A stretch of DNA of 64,000 bases from Isoperla grammatica (Eukaryota > Arthropoda > Insecta > Plecoptera > Perlodidae): contig OX246739.1 in NCBI GenBank assembly GCA_945910005.1, positions 11,754,292 to 11,818,291 on the forward strand, in the 5' to 3' direction. This document shows, one piece after another, positions 1 through 11,782 of this stretch. Within the stretch, counting starts at the first letter, position 1. Each line of letters starts with the position of its first letter. The notes below the pieces were generated by a model, which ran no database searches, was not told the DNA's origin, and worked only from the letters and a program-made list of their open reading frames with translations. Position numbers and translations under genes: made by a program.

Positions 1-81
1 TCGCCATAATATTATTCATTAGGCTAATGAATACACCCTTACCTACAAATAGACAAATCTCTTTGAGCAAGCAGGCCAGGA

Positions 82-155
82 CTCGAGCTCAGGTCTCACA
101 TACACTTGCTGGGCGAAGATCTCTTCTGGGCAAGTGTAAGAGCTGTGAGTTCGAG
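82..155. repeat. Imperfect foldback, tRNA-like
   Basis: The two ends pair imperfectly (CTCGAGCTCA...CACTTG against CAAGTG...TGAGTTCGAG). The right arm carries a GAGTTCGAGTATC string resembling a Pol III B box, so this may be the remains of a tRNA-derived SINE. No intact tRNA cloverleaf is visible. Confidence 0.3.
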
Positions 156-690
156 TATCGGTTGGGCTTATCATGGCACTCATCGCTGATTTGATGGTGT
201 AACATTTACGAAATCATTTCTCGTTGTGAAGCAATGAACCGCAATTACCAAATATACCTACAATTGATCAACATTACACTCAATATATTTAAACAAATTC
301 GATTAATTTGTGCGCAATTGTGATTTCAACCACGAATATTGACAAATTTACCACCGGCACAACATAAAACTGCAAGTAAAATTACGTTTGTCGAGCTCAG
401 CAATTATTTATAAACTATAATGCGTACGTGACCAACTTATATGTTAGTTTTGTCATTGAGGTAGCGGCTGACTCAACAATTACTACTGATTTATTATGCA
501 TAGTCAATAACTTTTGAAATTTGCTGGCGAAATACAGAAAACAAACAGACATGTAATAAGAAAAATCCATGCTGAGTCAACACCGGAAGTTTCAATTGCA
601 ACACTATAACTACCATTTTACAATAACTAACATTTTACAGACAGCGGAGAAATGGTGCGAGCATTGCCTAATAATACTGATCTACGAAGG

Positions 691-946
691 GCCCGGATTC
701 ACAAGAGGTCCTGTCTTTTTCTGGTCTTAACTCTAAGATCGGCCTAGCTTTGGATCTCTTGTAATACCAAACCCAGGTCACATGAAGAAGTTGCTGATTC
801 CTGGTGGGAACAAGAACACAATCAACCTTCCAACAATATGATTTAAAATCTGTTCACAGATATTTTTCTGGATTCACAAGAGGTTCAAAGCTAAGACGGT
901 CTAAGAGATAAGACCAAAAAAATACCGGACCTCTTGTGAATCCGGG
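691..946. mobile_element. Foldback MITE, copy 1
   Basis: This 256-bp element starts GCCCGGATTCACAAGAGG and ends with the reverse complement CCTCTTGTGAATCCGGGC. The inverted homology continues well inside: TGGTCTTA..CTCTAAGA is matched by TCTAAGAGATAAGACCA, and GCCTAGCTTTG by CAAAGCTAAG. No transposase is encoded, so it is a non-autonomous DNA element. A second member of the family lies at 44634-44900 in the opposite orientation, with the same CCCAGGTCACATG internal block. I cannot assign a superfamily because no clear target-site duplication is seen. Confidence 0.8.
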
Positions 947-3729
947 CACTGGCAGCAGCGCAACTCGGCTATCGGTGCACGCTATTAGCGGAGATTTAGT
1001 GGACTTGTGCTCAATCCCAGCTACTAACAGCTGCCGCAATGGCCACAGCAGACATAAATGTTTAAATCGAGTCATTCAAAGCTACTTCATTTATTGGGAT
1101 TTGGCAGCTCTATAATTTTACACTAAATTAAACATAATTTTGACAAGAATAATGTGTTTAACGAGGCACATGGGCAAATCGTTTTGTTTAATGGCATACA
1201 AATAAACTTACAGACAAGAGTAATCAAACCATGTGTCTTATCAAATATTTTCCAGAGAATTTGTAAACTAAAAAATTACTATGTAACTATAGTTCTGGAA
1301 ACAAAAATCGGGCTTGTTTTTTTATAGTTAAATCGGTTGAAGTGGCTTCAGAAACAGTAAAATGTAGTCATCCTTGCTTCCTTCATTACACTAGTGACGT
1401 CACTGGTGAAACCAACGCGTTATAGTGGACACATTGGACTGAACTAGGTGCAGTGCGATCATTTGGCAATGTTTCAGTTCAGGCACCCAGTAAATATGTT
1501 TTCACGTCCTCACCTGACCTTGAGTCTTAAGCCTGCGCATTTAATCTGAATGAGAGTTGATAACAGCTTTAATCATCCATGGAGTTAGTTATTACCTCTT
1601 GTTTCTTTTGGCACACGTTGCAATCATCACGTATTAGTGATATTGGGTATATAACGACTAAATAATTTTTTTAAATCAATACTCGGCTCGATTTTATGAA
1701 AAAGTAGGGGTGTACCACACACACCTGCCCCCTTCCCCCACCAATAATTAATCACAACGCGGTCGACGATTGTTTTTGTATTGGTATTGTAGCATTCATG
1801 GCACAACATCTATACAGGCCTTTTTTCCTTTGAGGGATATTTAAAAAAATTTTAATCGGGACTAATACATGTACAGGGAGTCTAATTGTAATTAAAAATT
1901 AGGCTGCTAACCTATACCACGCATTTGCTGTTGAAATCTTTACTCAATTCCTATACAGATGGAATAATTTCAAAACCGATAGGAAAACTTATTTTAAATA
2001 TTGCGTTGGTGATAAAGAAAATACGATAAATCTGGCCAGAAATTTTCATAAAAAAGAATATTTTTTCCTAAAAAAAGAAAGATAATGAAGAACATTCTAA
2101 AGTATTTATTTTTAATTCATAATTAATTACACACGAAGCTAAAGCCATGTAAACACAAGTACATACGTGAAGTATTCTTAAAAAAACATAGTACCGGTAT
2201 GGGTTTACATAATATAGATTTGAGACGTACCATTGCATGTTGTCTATATTTTAATATTACATCAATTATAAGAATTTTCACAGACTATCAAGTTGATTTC
2301 TATCCAATCTAACGAAAAGCAAACATAAAACAACATTAAATTATAAATACATGCTTCCCGCATGTAAGATTCCTTGCATATTTCATATTATGTAACCCCA
2401 TTACAAAGATAGATGCATTGAGGAAAAACTTAAAATAGTCATGTAATCAATATCAAATCAATTTATTTTTTATTTATAACAATCTATAAGTATAAATCAT
2501 TAATTCATGGCCTAGTTGTTATGTATTAGGCTGTCCACCCTTGACCTTTAACCTTAAGTGCTTGGAACGTATTGCAGAGGTCAGTTCGGCGAAATGTGTG
2601 AGAGATAACAGTTGTAGTTCTAAGATTCAATAAGGTCGAAGTGCATCATCACGGTAAAAATTCTCTCATCTCTTTTCTCAAAACGTGGTGAAACAGGACG
2701 GTGAGTGATGGTATTGAGGCCGACTGACACAAGTTTAAGTTAAGTAATCAAATATTCATTCCTTCTACCTCTCCAACAGAATCATAAGGTTGCAGGTTCC
2801 CTTGGACACGCCTACTATAAAAAGCGTTTGGTCTCATAAAGAAAATATTTTCCTTCCTCAATATTCACCATAATATGTTTCGTGCATTATAATAATTGCT
2901 AAATTTTTAAAATGACTAAGGCTACGATGGGTTATAACTTATACGTAATCACCGGCTCTGGGACAATTTTACTAAGAGTAAGTGACTGTAACATAAACAT
3001 GACAAGTTTTTTGGTGACGCTCAGCCCATTTGCCTCACTCGTAGTCAGAGAGCCGCCACTCTACGTAATATATATCCGTTCGGCGTTGATATACATAGCT
3101 GCGAGTTACATTTTAAAATAATGTGTACGTCAGAGATTGTTGCAAAAAAGTTTACACAAAAACGAGACCACGATACGATAACTGCAAATTAATTGTTATC
3201 TACATTATTGCACGACATTTCAACCATCAAAGAATACAACATTTGCATCCAGGTATATAAAAACGCGCAATTGTTTCCTGGCTATTGATCGCGTACATGT
3301 GCGGATACACGAAAAACAGTCCTAATATGTGACAACATCACGTTCAGGTATTTGCATACGAGAAAAGTAAAACCAACCAACCTATATATACACTCCATCC
3401 GGTCCCCTGTATGTGACAGGAAGTTTTCGATTCCTCATCATGGCTGAGGCATGCATGATTCATGAATACCTGCTTACATCCGAATGGCGAACACAACACA
3501 ACACGACACAAAATCATAGAATTATAAATATTTAAAAAGCGACTGACTACAAATCAGTGGAATGGAAACAAATCCATACGAAACATTGCTTTATAATTAA
3601 CGTATCGTAGGAATCCATGCTGTAGCATACGCATCAGGTTTAACAATGTACCCCTTTCTATTGAGGCGACTATGGAGGTTAATCAGAATTTAGGAAGTTT
3701 TCTTGTCGAATGAACTACTGACAGCTCGC

Positions 3730-3812
3730 AACGTTCAGTCAGGATTGCCGGACGCGGGAATCGAACCTAAGATCTGCCGGATTAGAGTCTCGTGTGTCAC
3801 CGCCGAGAGATC
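3730..3812 (-). mobile_element. tRNA-derived SINE remnant, copy A
   Basis: On the minus strand the segment reads TTAGGTTCGATTCCCGCG, a good Pol III B box, with the tRNA-like part upstream of it. It is followed by the SINE body start GGCAATCCTGACTGAA. The same body start and the same flanking GAGTCT(C/T)G(T/C)GTGT block recur in the copy near 41.4 kb. This shows a dispersed repeat family rather than a functional tRNA gene; no complete acceptor stem can be folded. Confidence 0.6.
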
Positions 3813-5451
3813 TATATATCGAAAGTGCTACGTATGAAGAATATAATATAGTCGGTCAGGGAGTACAATGGTTCTAATACTAAAGCGATACGTGCACATT
3901 TTCATTAATGAAAGCGGTGCATACTGCAGAGAATAGCCTCTCAGTTTCAATAATTCCGCACGACGTTGTACAAAGTGTAATAAAGTAAGCGTTCAAGTCA
4001 ATAACAGAAGACAACCGACATCTTATTCAATAAATATAGACAATTTAGGTCAGTTAAAAAATTCACTTAAATTTAATTTATAAATGCATAATGCAACATT
4101 CATAAATATACGTGCATTTATGCATCGGATATTAAGTACGTTATTGTTGAATGACGACATAAGAACACAATCATAATAATCATGGCGTCATAGCCTCGTA
4201 CGACACGTAGAGTTATCCAGATATAATTACCCAGGGTTCACAAATTGTGTATACAAAGGACAAAAATAAAGTAGTTATTTTACATTTACTTGGTTCTTTC
4301 AATGACAACCTCAATTACAGCTATTAAAAATTAAATTAACATCTGGCTGTGATATTATGCTGATGGTTTACGGTATAGTACACACGAAGTGTATAGGAGG
4401 ACCGACTGGCTACACTGCAGTCCCGCTACAGTTGATCGCGCTTCGCGTAGCGGTATAAATCCTTGCCCTCTTCTTTCATTCATTCACGCGTACACGTCTT
4501 CATTGAGCAAACGTTCTAAGTGGCCTTTCATCCGGGTCTCATGTTGTAAGTTACTGGGAATTCTATATCATGCAGCCAGCCATGCGTCATCTTATGGAAA
4601 ACATTCCCAGAAAGTCAACCTGTCGCATGAGTTTCTTGGTACAAGTCAGAGTCAAGTTATGACAACGTAGGCGTGACATTATTCTTGACAACAACTATTT
4701 ACCCGAAGTTGTGGGACGTCTTTGAGTAGAATAGGTAATACAATATTGTACGCGCTCTTACATTTTGGTAAAACTAATAATAATTCATCTTATATAAATT
4801 TCACTTATCCTGACTGTAAACCTTTGTCTCACGGATTATTTATCAAACGTAAATATTAAAATTACGGAAGCAAAATCTCCATACTTGTTGCATTCCATCG
4901 AACACGCGTACACCGATACAAATCCTTATCGACAATACATGTTTTAGAGCAGAAATCCATAGTTTGGAAATAAATGTGTTGTTATTGCTACGAGCACACA
5001 CACATGAGCAGTGCATGATAAGAGAAAACAGCTGAATAAGGGTTTTGGAGACATGGAAATGTCGATAGATCACGGCCGACAAGACTGGATACGCACGTGG
5101 GCAACAGTTACACGTGCGACGGGAGAAGTCTGTGGAAATGCAGACTCACGCTATATAGGGGAAATTTTTTATTAATTATTACAGTCGGAATTCTTGGAAA
5201 TGAAACGATTATTCGGGGTAGAAATAAATAATAGGTAGAGACGGTCTTGTTTTAGTCTTGAGTAGAGCACAAGTCAGATGAGGGGTTTGTCGAAATAATT
5301 ACAATTGTAAATGAGGGTTAAAAAAGGTTAGGCCGGGTCTTATAAGGCTGGTAAAGTACTTTTTAAAGACAATACATTACGGGTTTACAAACATTTTTGT
5401 TCGAGAAACATTCTCGTGGGTTTATTGTGAGATCAAGAAGTTTAAAAACAA

Positions 5452-5535
5452 CCCTGACTGGGAATCGAACCCAGGTCTGTCTCTTGCCGGGTGGGCGCTT
5501 GACCTCTTGATTCTAGATTACCGGGACCAGCAATT
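5452..5535 (-). mobile_element. tRNA-like SINE remnant
   Basis: The minus strand contains CTGGGTTCGATTCCCAGTC, a well-formed T-arm with B box, preceded by a tRNA-like stretch. The stem CTGGG/CCCAG is perfect, but the rest does not form a complete tRNA. It is most simply a SINE head or a tRNA pseudogene. Confidence 0.45.
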
Positions 5536-5957
5536 TATTATCTGGATAATGTGCATTATAGCGTCTGTATGACGGTGGACGAACACTGCAAGCAGCTAGT
5601 CATCAACTACTTTGGAGTCATGACCATCCACACATATTTGAATGTTTCATCGTTTAGGGCCTAATGAAAGTACATTTTTATTCGAGAAACACTCTCGTAC
5701 GTATAGATTTGTTGTGAAATCCAAAACGAGAGAAAGAGCAGAAGACGAATTAAAGAAGAAGAATGATTCTTGAATAATAATATACTGAACCTGCTCAAAC
5801 CTGGGCCAAATTTGAAATGTCCTTCATATAGTCCCCACTCCTCAGTTAGTACGTTTATACTCGACAGCCAGGTCATTATAACGTCGGCCGAATCAGATCC
5901 ATTGCACATCTCCCGGGATATCATAAAAGAATCCAAAATAAGAGAGGGCGATGGGGC

Positions 5958-5981
5958 GGGGGGGGGGGGGGGGGGGGGGGG
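5958..5981 (+). repeat. Poly-G tract, 24 bases
   Basis: An uninterrupted run of 24 G sits inside a G-rich, purine-rich region. It could form G-quadruplexes. Apparent polyproline or polyglycine frames over it should not be read as genes. Confidence 0.95.
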
Positions 5982-6320
5982 TGGAGGGCAGTGGGTTTTA
6001 GGGGGCGTGTGGGTTGGTGGGGGTGGGCGTTTGGATCGCAAAGAGGGCTGGCAAGTATGAAGAAGTAAGAAAATAGGAAGAGTGGAAATTTATGATGACC
6101 ACGTGAGAGAAGAGAGAGAGAGGAAGATGATTCAAGATATGGCGCGAGAGCACTCTTTGCGGGCACCGGTCCCCTCACCACGAAGAGAAACCCACCCCGA
6201 ACACTCTTCAGGTTATACGAAAATACTTGGCCCAACGTTGCGTACATATAGCTAGTTACATGAGATATGACTAAACCAAAATCAAATTTGCTATCGCGTG
6301 CGTTTCGATATGACGGTCGC

Positions 6321-6653
6321 GTCCTTACTGGTCGGTAAGTCATCTTAGCACGGCCGAGTCCTTACTGGTCGGTAAGTCATCTTAGTACGGCGTAGTCCTT
6401 ACTGGTCGGTAAGTCATCTTAGTACGGCGTAGTCCTTACTGGTCGGTAAGTCATCTTAGCACGGCGGAGTCCTTACTGGCCGGTAAGTCATCTTAGCACG
6501 GCGTAGTCCTTACTGGTCGGTAAGTCATCTTAGCACGGCGGAGTCCTTACTGGCCGGTAAGTCATCTTAGCACGGCGTAGCCCTTACTGGTCGGTAAGTC
6601 ATCTTAGTACGGCGTAGTCCTTACTGGTCGGTAAGTCATTTGAGTACTGCGGT
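6321..6653. repeat. 37-bp tandem repeat, nine copies
   Basis: Nine units start at 6321, 6358, 6395, 6432, 6469, 6506, 6543, 6580 and 6617, exactly 37 bp apart. Each contains CTTACTGGTCGGTAAG, whose CTTAC/GTAAG ends pair. Units differ by a few substitutions (GGTCGG or GGCCGG, TAGC or TAGT, GGAG or GTAG), and the last one diverges at its end. Every unit contains GTAAGT, the splice-donor consensus. The array lies in a region with no recognised gene. Confidence 0.95.
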
Positions 6654-8774
6654 GTGGACGGGCCGGGCCCGCGAGAGAGTTGAATGAACGCATAGCACAG
6701 TATCCTTCCTGAAACCAAGTGAAGCGCCATCCATGCAACCAGGTCCAACGGCCACGTGCTCACCAGAGGTAATCGGAAGACTTTACGTCCATGCTACCAC
6801 ACGTGAAGACGTACCTGCCGTACCGCGCGGGAACGTTGCGACTGCTGCTCAAGCTGTGGGATTTGTCACCAGAATAATCCATGTGTGTTTTGTTTTTATA
6901 TACGTAAGATGGATCGATCAATAAGATAACATTATAAGAATACGATGTCGTCGCTTATAATTTTCAAGCAAAAAACAGTTTATGAGCTCTCTCTCTCAAT
7001 TGGAATGTGTGACAAGAACACAGAACGCTCTCATGCCTCTCACAATATATCTCGCACATATTCTCTACGACAATTTATACGTTTTCAGCTTTCATAGATT
7101 AGAAATTCTACATTATTAAATGTGTATGCACTTTTACGTACTGTCCGTGTTTGTGCATTATTACTATGGCTATTATCATGGTACATTACAAGACTAAGTA
7201 GAAAATAAAATAATAACATAGTAAACAACAAAACCGCCCTGGTTATTACCAACTCACGAACTTCTATTTTGTAAAATTATACGAGCTACAAGTCTCAACC
7301 ACCTGTAGGATTTTGCTAATGATCAAAGCTATATTTGTCTTGTTTACCTGCATCACTACCACCTGTAAGTCTTTAAGACCTGTGTGTTTCTGTAAGGGAT
7401 ACATACATTTTAATCAGAAAACGAAGACTTGTATATGGATTTCGCCATAATCTAGTGTTCATTCATGTCACATCAACTCAATTACTATAACGATCAGACC
7501 ATCCAGTCGATCATTGACAGACTAGGGAACCGGTTATAATTAGATGCAACGATGTCCGCATATTTGTTTGCAGATGACTGCATTCGTCTCCTAAGTACAG
7601 TCGGGTTTATGTGTGTTGTGTGCCTACTAATTAAATGCACAGCTTTCAGCTTTGAAGAGAGGAGATTGTATGACATTTAAGACACCGACTTTAAACACAA
7701 TCACTTTGAAAAGTAACTCAACAGGTTCGAGTTCCGTGATGGTGAGTGGTTGCTAGTTGGCCCGTAGAGAGAACACGGAACGTCGGAGAGTCAAATACGT
7801 TTATACTCAACAGGTAGGTAAAGTTGGCCCAACGTGAGTTACGATACAATGGTACCAACTTAATTGTCTACTTCTCTAGTTTCTACCATCTAATTGAAAC
7901 AGTTCTCTTAGGGATACTTGATGACCTTCCGTTGGTTACCTGGAACAGTGCACTCTACTCAGCGGAAAACTGCAATGCGTGAAAGAACGACAAAAATCTG
8001 TCAATTTTTGTGGATTTAGCGCGCGTGAAAGGGGCAGTTGATAAGAATCTGAAGTCAGTCCGGTATGCGACTACTTAAACATGGAGCTAATCTATATATA
8101 TTTTTTGATTTTGTGTTATTCTTGTTTTTTTTTGTTTTTTGTACTTGTGTTTGTGTTTATATTTGTTATATATGTATATATATATATTACGCAATAATTA
8201 TGATTCGTAGCGAGACTCGGTTTCACACATACACGTAATGATACTTGGACACTACGTATTATCACAATTCCATATCATTATTATTGGCCTTCATTTGACA
8301 AAAATAAAATGGTGTAACACGTGAGTTGGGGACACATTTTATTGTGATCATACCAACGATATATTTAACAATTTTTTTTTCTCCCCCATTTTTATGACAC
8401 TTGTTTGACGTTGTTTCCGGTTTTAGAGGAACTCGCACTTGTTGCTCCACGGATCTCTCGTTAGATAAACTGATGGCACCGATGATAACGGATATTTTGA
8501 TTCTATCAGTCAAGGCTGCTTGCATTCATTGGGGTATATAACGTGCAACAGAAATCAGAAGCTAGAGCAAGGGCACGTATCATTCACGGAACTGAGCTAT
8601 AGATTTCCCGTGGGAATGACAAGGGAATTTATTGAATTCACGTGTGATCCTCACAATCATACAATTTTTTGGATGTATGGGATTTTTACCAAAACAATTT
8701 CCTTCGAAATGCACACACCATATTATTATGCACACAAATGTATAACTTCAAGAAATGGAAAACTAAGATATATA
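6654..8774. other. Intergenic, no gene seen
   Basis: The sequence has no convincing exon. It includes a CT/GA-rich patch near 6987-7050 and an AT-rich, T-rich stretch near 8100-8190 with a short TA run. Short open frames here have no recognisable domain. Confidence 0.5.
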
Positions 8775-8934
8775 GTGTATTGCAATGAATCTGTGGTCCT
8801 AGGATCCCGCCCACCTTCCCCTACCACGAATCGCCGGCTCCCCTCGCGGCTGGCTCGAGCCGGCGATGCGTGGTATGGAGTGAAGTAGGGGGAGGTGGGC
8901 GGGATCCTAGGACCACAGATTCATTGCAATACAC
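8775..8934. repeat. 160-bp near-perfect hairpin
   Basis: The outer arms 8775-8824 and 8885-8934 pair at 49 of 50 positions. Inside them, TACCACG(A)ATCGCCGGCTC pairs with GAGCCGGCG.TGCGTGGTA with one mismatch, leaving a loop of about 15 bases. The arms and loop are GC-rich compared with the AT-rich surroundings. It may be a foldback MITE or, if transcribed, a long double-stranded RNA stem. The open frame that crosses it is an artefact of the palindrome. Confidence 0.9.
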
Positions 8935-10309
8935 TTGCTTTCATAATAATTTGCCAGTAAGTCTTATAGAACCAGTAGTGGTCAAATCTTCGTCTCGGTG
9001 ATTTCACCAACAGCAAAGATTAGGGAATGAGTAGTATGGTACAATGTAGAAATCGGTAATAAAAAGGGAATAAAAATAAACGTTAAATAGTCACAGCGAG
9101 CTGCCAACTGTAAGAAAATGAATGTCGTAAATACCGCGACATAAACATTAACGAGCATACGTCGAATTTGATTGGGTATTCGGCACCAATTAGGTTATTT
9201 CCTCTGCGTGCTGTCATGGCGAACAGTCCTGCTGATAGTGCCTACTAGGCACGCAAGGACAATCAGGACCAGTCGCTAAAATATACCTCAGCTTTTATAT
9301 AATTGAAAAAGTTAACGTCGCGGCAATTCCAACGTTGTAATTTATTTTGTGTTCAAGCGTAATGAAGTACCCCGCTGGGAAGAGCTTTTTGTTTATTTTG
9401 AATTTTGTTTTTAATTAGGATGCGTGCAAATGTGTCATGTGGGTTGCCCAAAACGGGGATATAAGGTTGAGTTAAACTAGTTTGGACCTTGAAAAAGGGG
9501 GAAATTTGTAGGAAACTCTTCTAATTAGTGTAAAATGTATAGAAGCTCGTTCACGCGTGATAGTATAGCAACGAAGCATATGTCTATCCAACCGACCGTA
9601 TAAGGAGTACTTAAAATGTGTTAGGTTCTTGTCATCTGTTACATGTAGGCTAATAAAGTAAACAATATCACTTTTGTTTCGCGAAGAAAAGATTAGCAAC
9701 TGTTATACTCGATTAAGTATTGATCAACTAAACCATAAACTCTATGCATTATTCTCAATTAACGGTCATCGAGTACACTATTGTATTTGTAGTATACAAA
9801 CTTAATTTGTCCACTGATTCAGCTTAAAGTTGTCGATTCTAAACCCTAATATAAGCCAAATAAATCAACTCTGAGACACAGTCTTGAAAACAGTCAAAAC
9901 ACCACACCAATGGTGTATCAATATCTTACGTCATACCCGAAGACTTGGTCTAACTACCTCGTGTAGCATGGAGTTAATGCAGGTACGAAAGAGGGGGGGG
10001 AGGGGGGAGGAGGAGAATTTCCACCTGAGCACCCATGCGGTTATCTTAGCAGCGCAAAAAACACACACAAACTACGTATAGCCTGTGTGTCTCTTATTTA
10101 CCTTGGTAAGGACAAGATAGTCACTGTACTCTTCATAAAATAACACTTGTCGCCATTTAATGAATTCTTTTACTAATTAACTTTGAGCAACAGGTTTTCG
10201 TTGTGGTTGATGACCGGAACACTACACCAACCTGATCGTTCTACTAATGTAGCGCAGTGCACAAATCGTGCATATCATTACCAGGGATGTACAAAACAAG
10301 TAGTTTGCG

Positions 10310-10310
<1 letters not shown>

Positions 10311-10367
<57 letters not shown>

Positions 10368-10368
10368 G
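10311..10368 (+). repeat. (GTT)n microsatellite, about 19 units
   Basis: An uninterrupted trinucleotide repeat. It is read as polyleucine on plus and polyasparagine on minus in spurious frames. Confidence 0.95.
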
Positions 10369-11294
10369 AACGATGCGCACTTATGTCTACTAGAACTAGA
10401 TTGCATTGCAAGGGTTGACTTCTTTAGTTCACTCATAAGACATGCAGAGCTATCCTGGACATCTACCACGGGGCCAAAAGGAGGTTGAAGCTTCATGACA
10501 TTCTATAAAGCTCATTATTATTTTTCATTATTATTCTCTCATTATATTGTCTCCGTATAATGAAGCTTGGCCGGTCCCTTATACTCAATAACATATACTC
10601 AATAACACTCCGCGAATATTGATTTTACAGCCCATGTTCTTCGTCAAGGTAATCACAAATTTAAAAATATTGATATTTATTCGTGACAAAAACCTAAACA
10701 TATACAGCTCCGAGTAGCCTAAGTAGAAATTGTACCTATAGCGGACGTGACAGGAGTTGCCAAACTTGTCTTTACGCTTAGAGGCATCTCAATTAATACT
10801 CTCTTTTACCCGTTGCATAGCAACATGCATTGAAAATAATAAAAATAAACTGACAGTTTAAAAACTTTCGAATTATTAAACTTAGAAAAATACTTGTCCT
10901 ATTTAGACACCACCCATTAATTCCAGGAAATGGATAACATGTTTATTATTAAACATTGTCCTCAGCAATAATGTCGTGAAAAGTGTAATCGTCATCTGGG
11001 GGGGCGCTTACGAACAAGTCCCATCAGTTTATCTGAATTAAACGGGACCACTGAAAAATTATTTCAGTAATTGAGTACGATATTAAGTGTAATATAAAGA
11101 AGGGTACAGTACTGAACTTGTTCAATGTTTGAAATTAATTATTTCAATGTGACTTCCGTGGGGAGAAAATGAATGGCAGAGGGCCAGGGACGGACCTCCA
11201 GGTCACGAGAGTCAGAATACACCACAATAGGCCTACAATGAAACGGCGGTAGAATATGTGCTGTGGTAATATGTCCGCGTTTTGAGGGGTGTGT

Positions 11295-11312
11295 GGGGGG
11301 GGGGGGGGGGGG
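11295..11312 (+). repeat. Poly-G tract, 18 bases
   Basis: A run of 18 G follows a short GTGTG stretch. No gene is near. Confidence 0.95.
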
Positions 11313-11758
11313 TGAATAACACGTGAGATTCTGCACGTGTAAACAGTTAAGTAGGTAGCCCCGCAGCCACCAATGATAAAAAGTTATACATTTTATATTT
11401 TATTCAATTTATTCTGTAGATATATTTACAATGAGAGGTATCTATTTTGAAGTGGAAAACCACTTATACACCACTCCACTGCTGCCTATAAAGGTGGTTT
11501 GTAATTTCGACGATCGAAGACTTATGAAGCAACGGGTTTTCGTTTCTTAGAACAGAGTTCGAAAAGAAATAATCGATCACCTTTTGAAGGCGTCAAAGGA
11601 TCTGGCTCCGCCGGAGGAATGTGTAAAAACTAAAAACTCTCCACCAATCTCGAACGGGATAGGTAAAGAAATTGCTGGTAGGAGAGGCGTGGAACGGTCG
11701 ACAGGAAATTGCGTGAATTATTTAGTTCATTGGGAGCAAGAGTAGGCTACAATAGTGT

Positions 11759-11782
11759 AAAAAAAAAAAAAAAAAAAAAAAA
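11759..11782 (+). repeat. Poly-A tract, 24 bases
   Basis: A run of 24 A. It could be the tail of an old retroposed element, but no recognisable body or target-site duplication precedes it. Confidence 0.9.

Larger units (their letters stand above)
947..6320. other. Intergenic, no gene seen
   Basis: No exon with both splice signals and recognisable protein was found here. The block holds two SINE-like pieces listed separately and a short direct repeat, ACATTTTT(A/G)TTCGAGAAACA, at about 5391 and 5671. It also has a 24-base G run at 5958-5981 set in a G-rich, purine-rich stretch. The open frames across that run are proline- or glycine-rich artefacts of the G tract. Confidence 0.6.

Noticed and set aside
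5661..6343. Frames with proline- or glycine-rich runs
   Set aside because: Created by the 24-base G tract and flanking G-rich DNA on both strands; no splice signals or domain.
8520..8888. A 122-codon plus-strand frame
   Set aside because: It runs into the 160-bp hairpin and shows no domain; explained by chance and the GC-rich palindrome.
10183..10496. Frames with polyleucine and polyasparagine
   Set aside because: Artefacts of the (GTT)n microsatellite.
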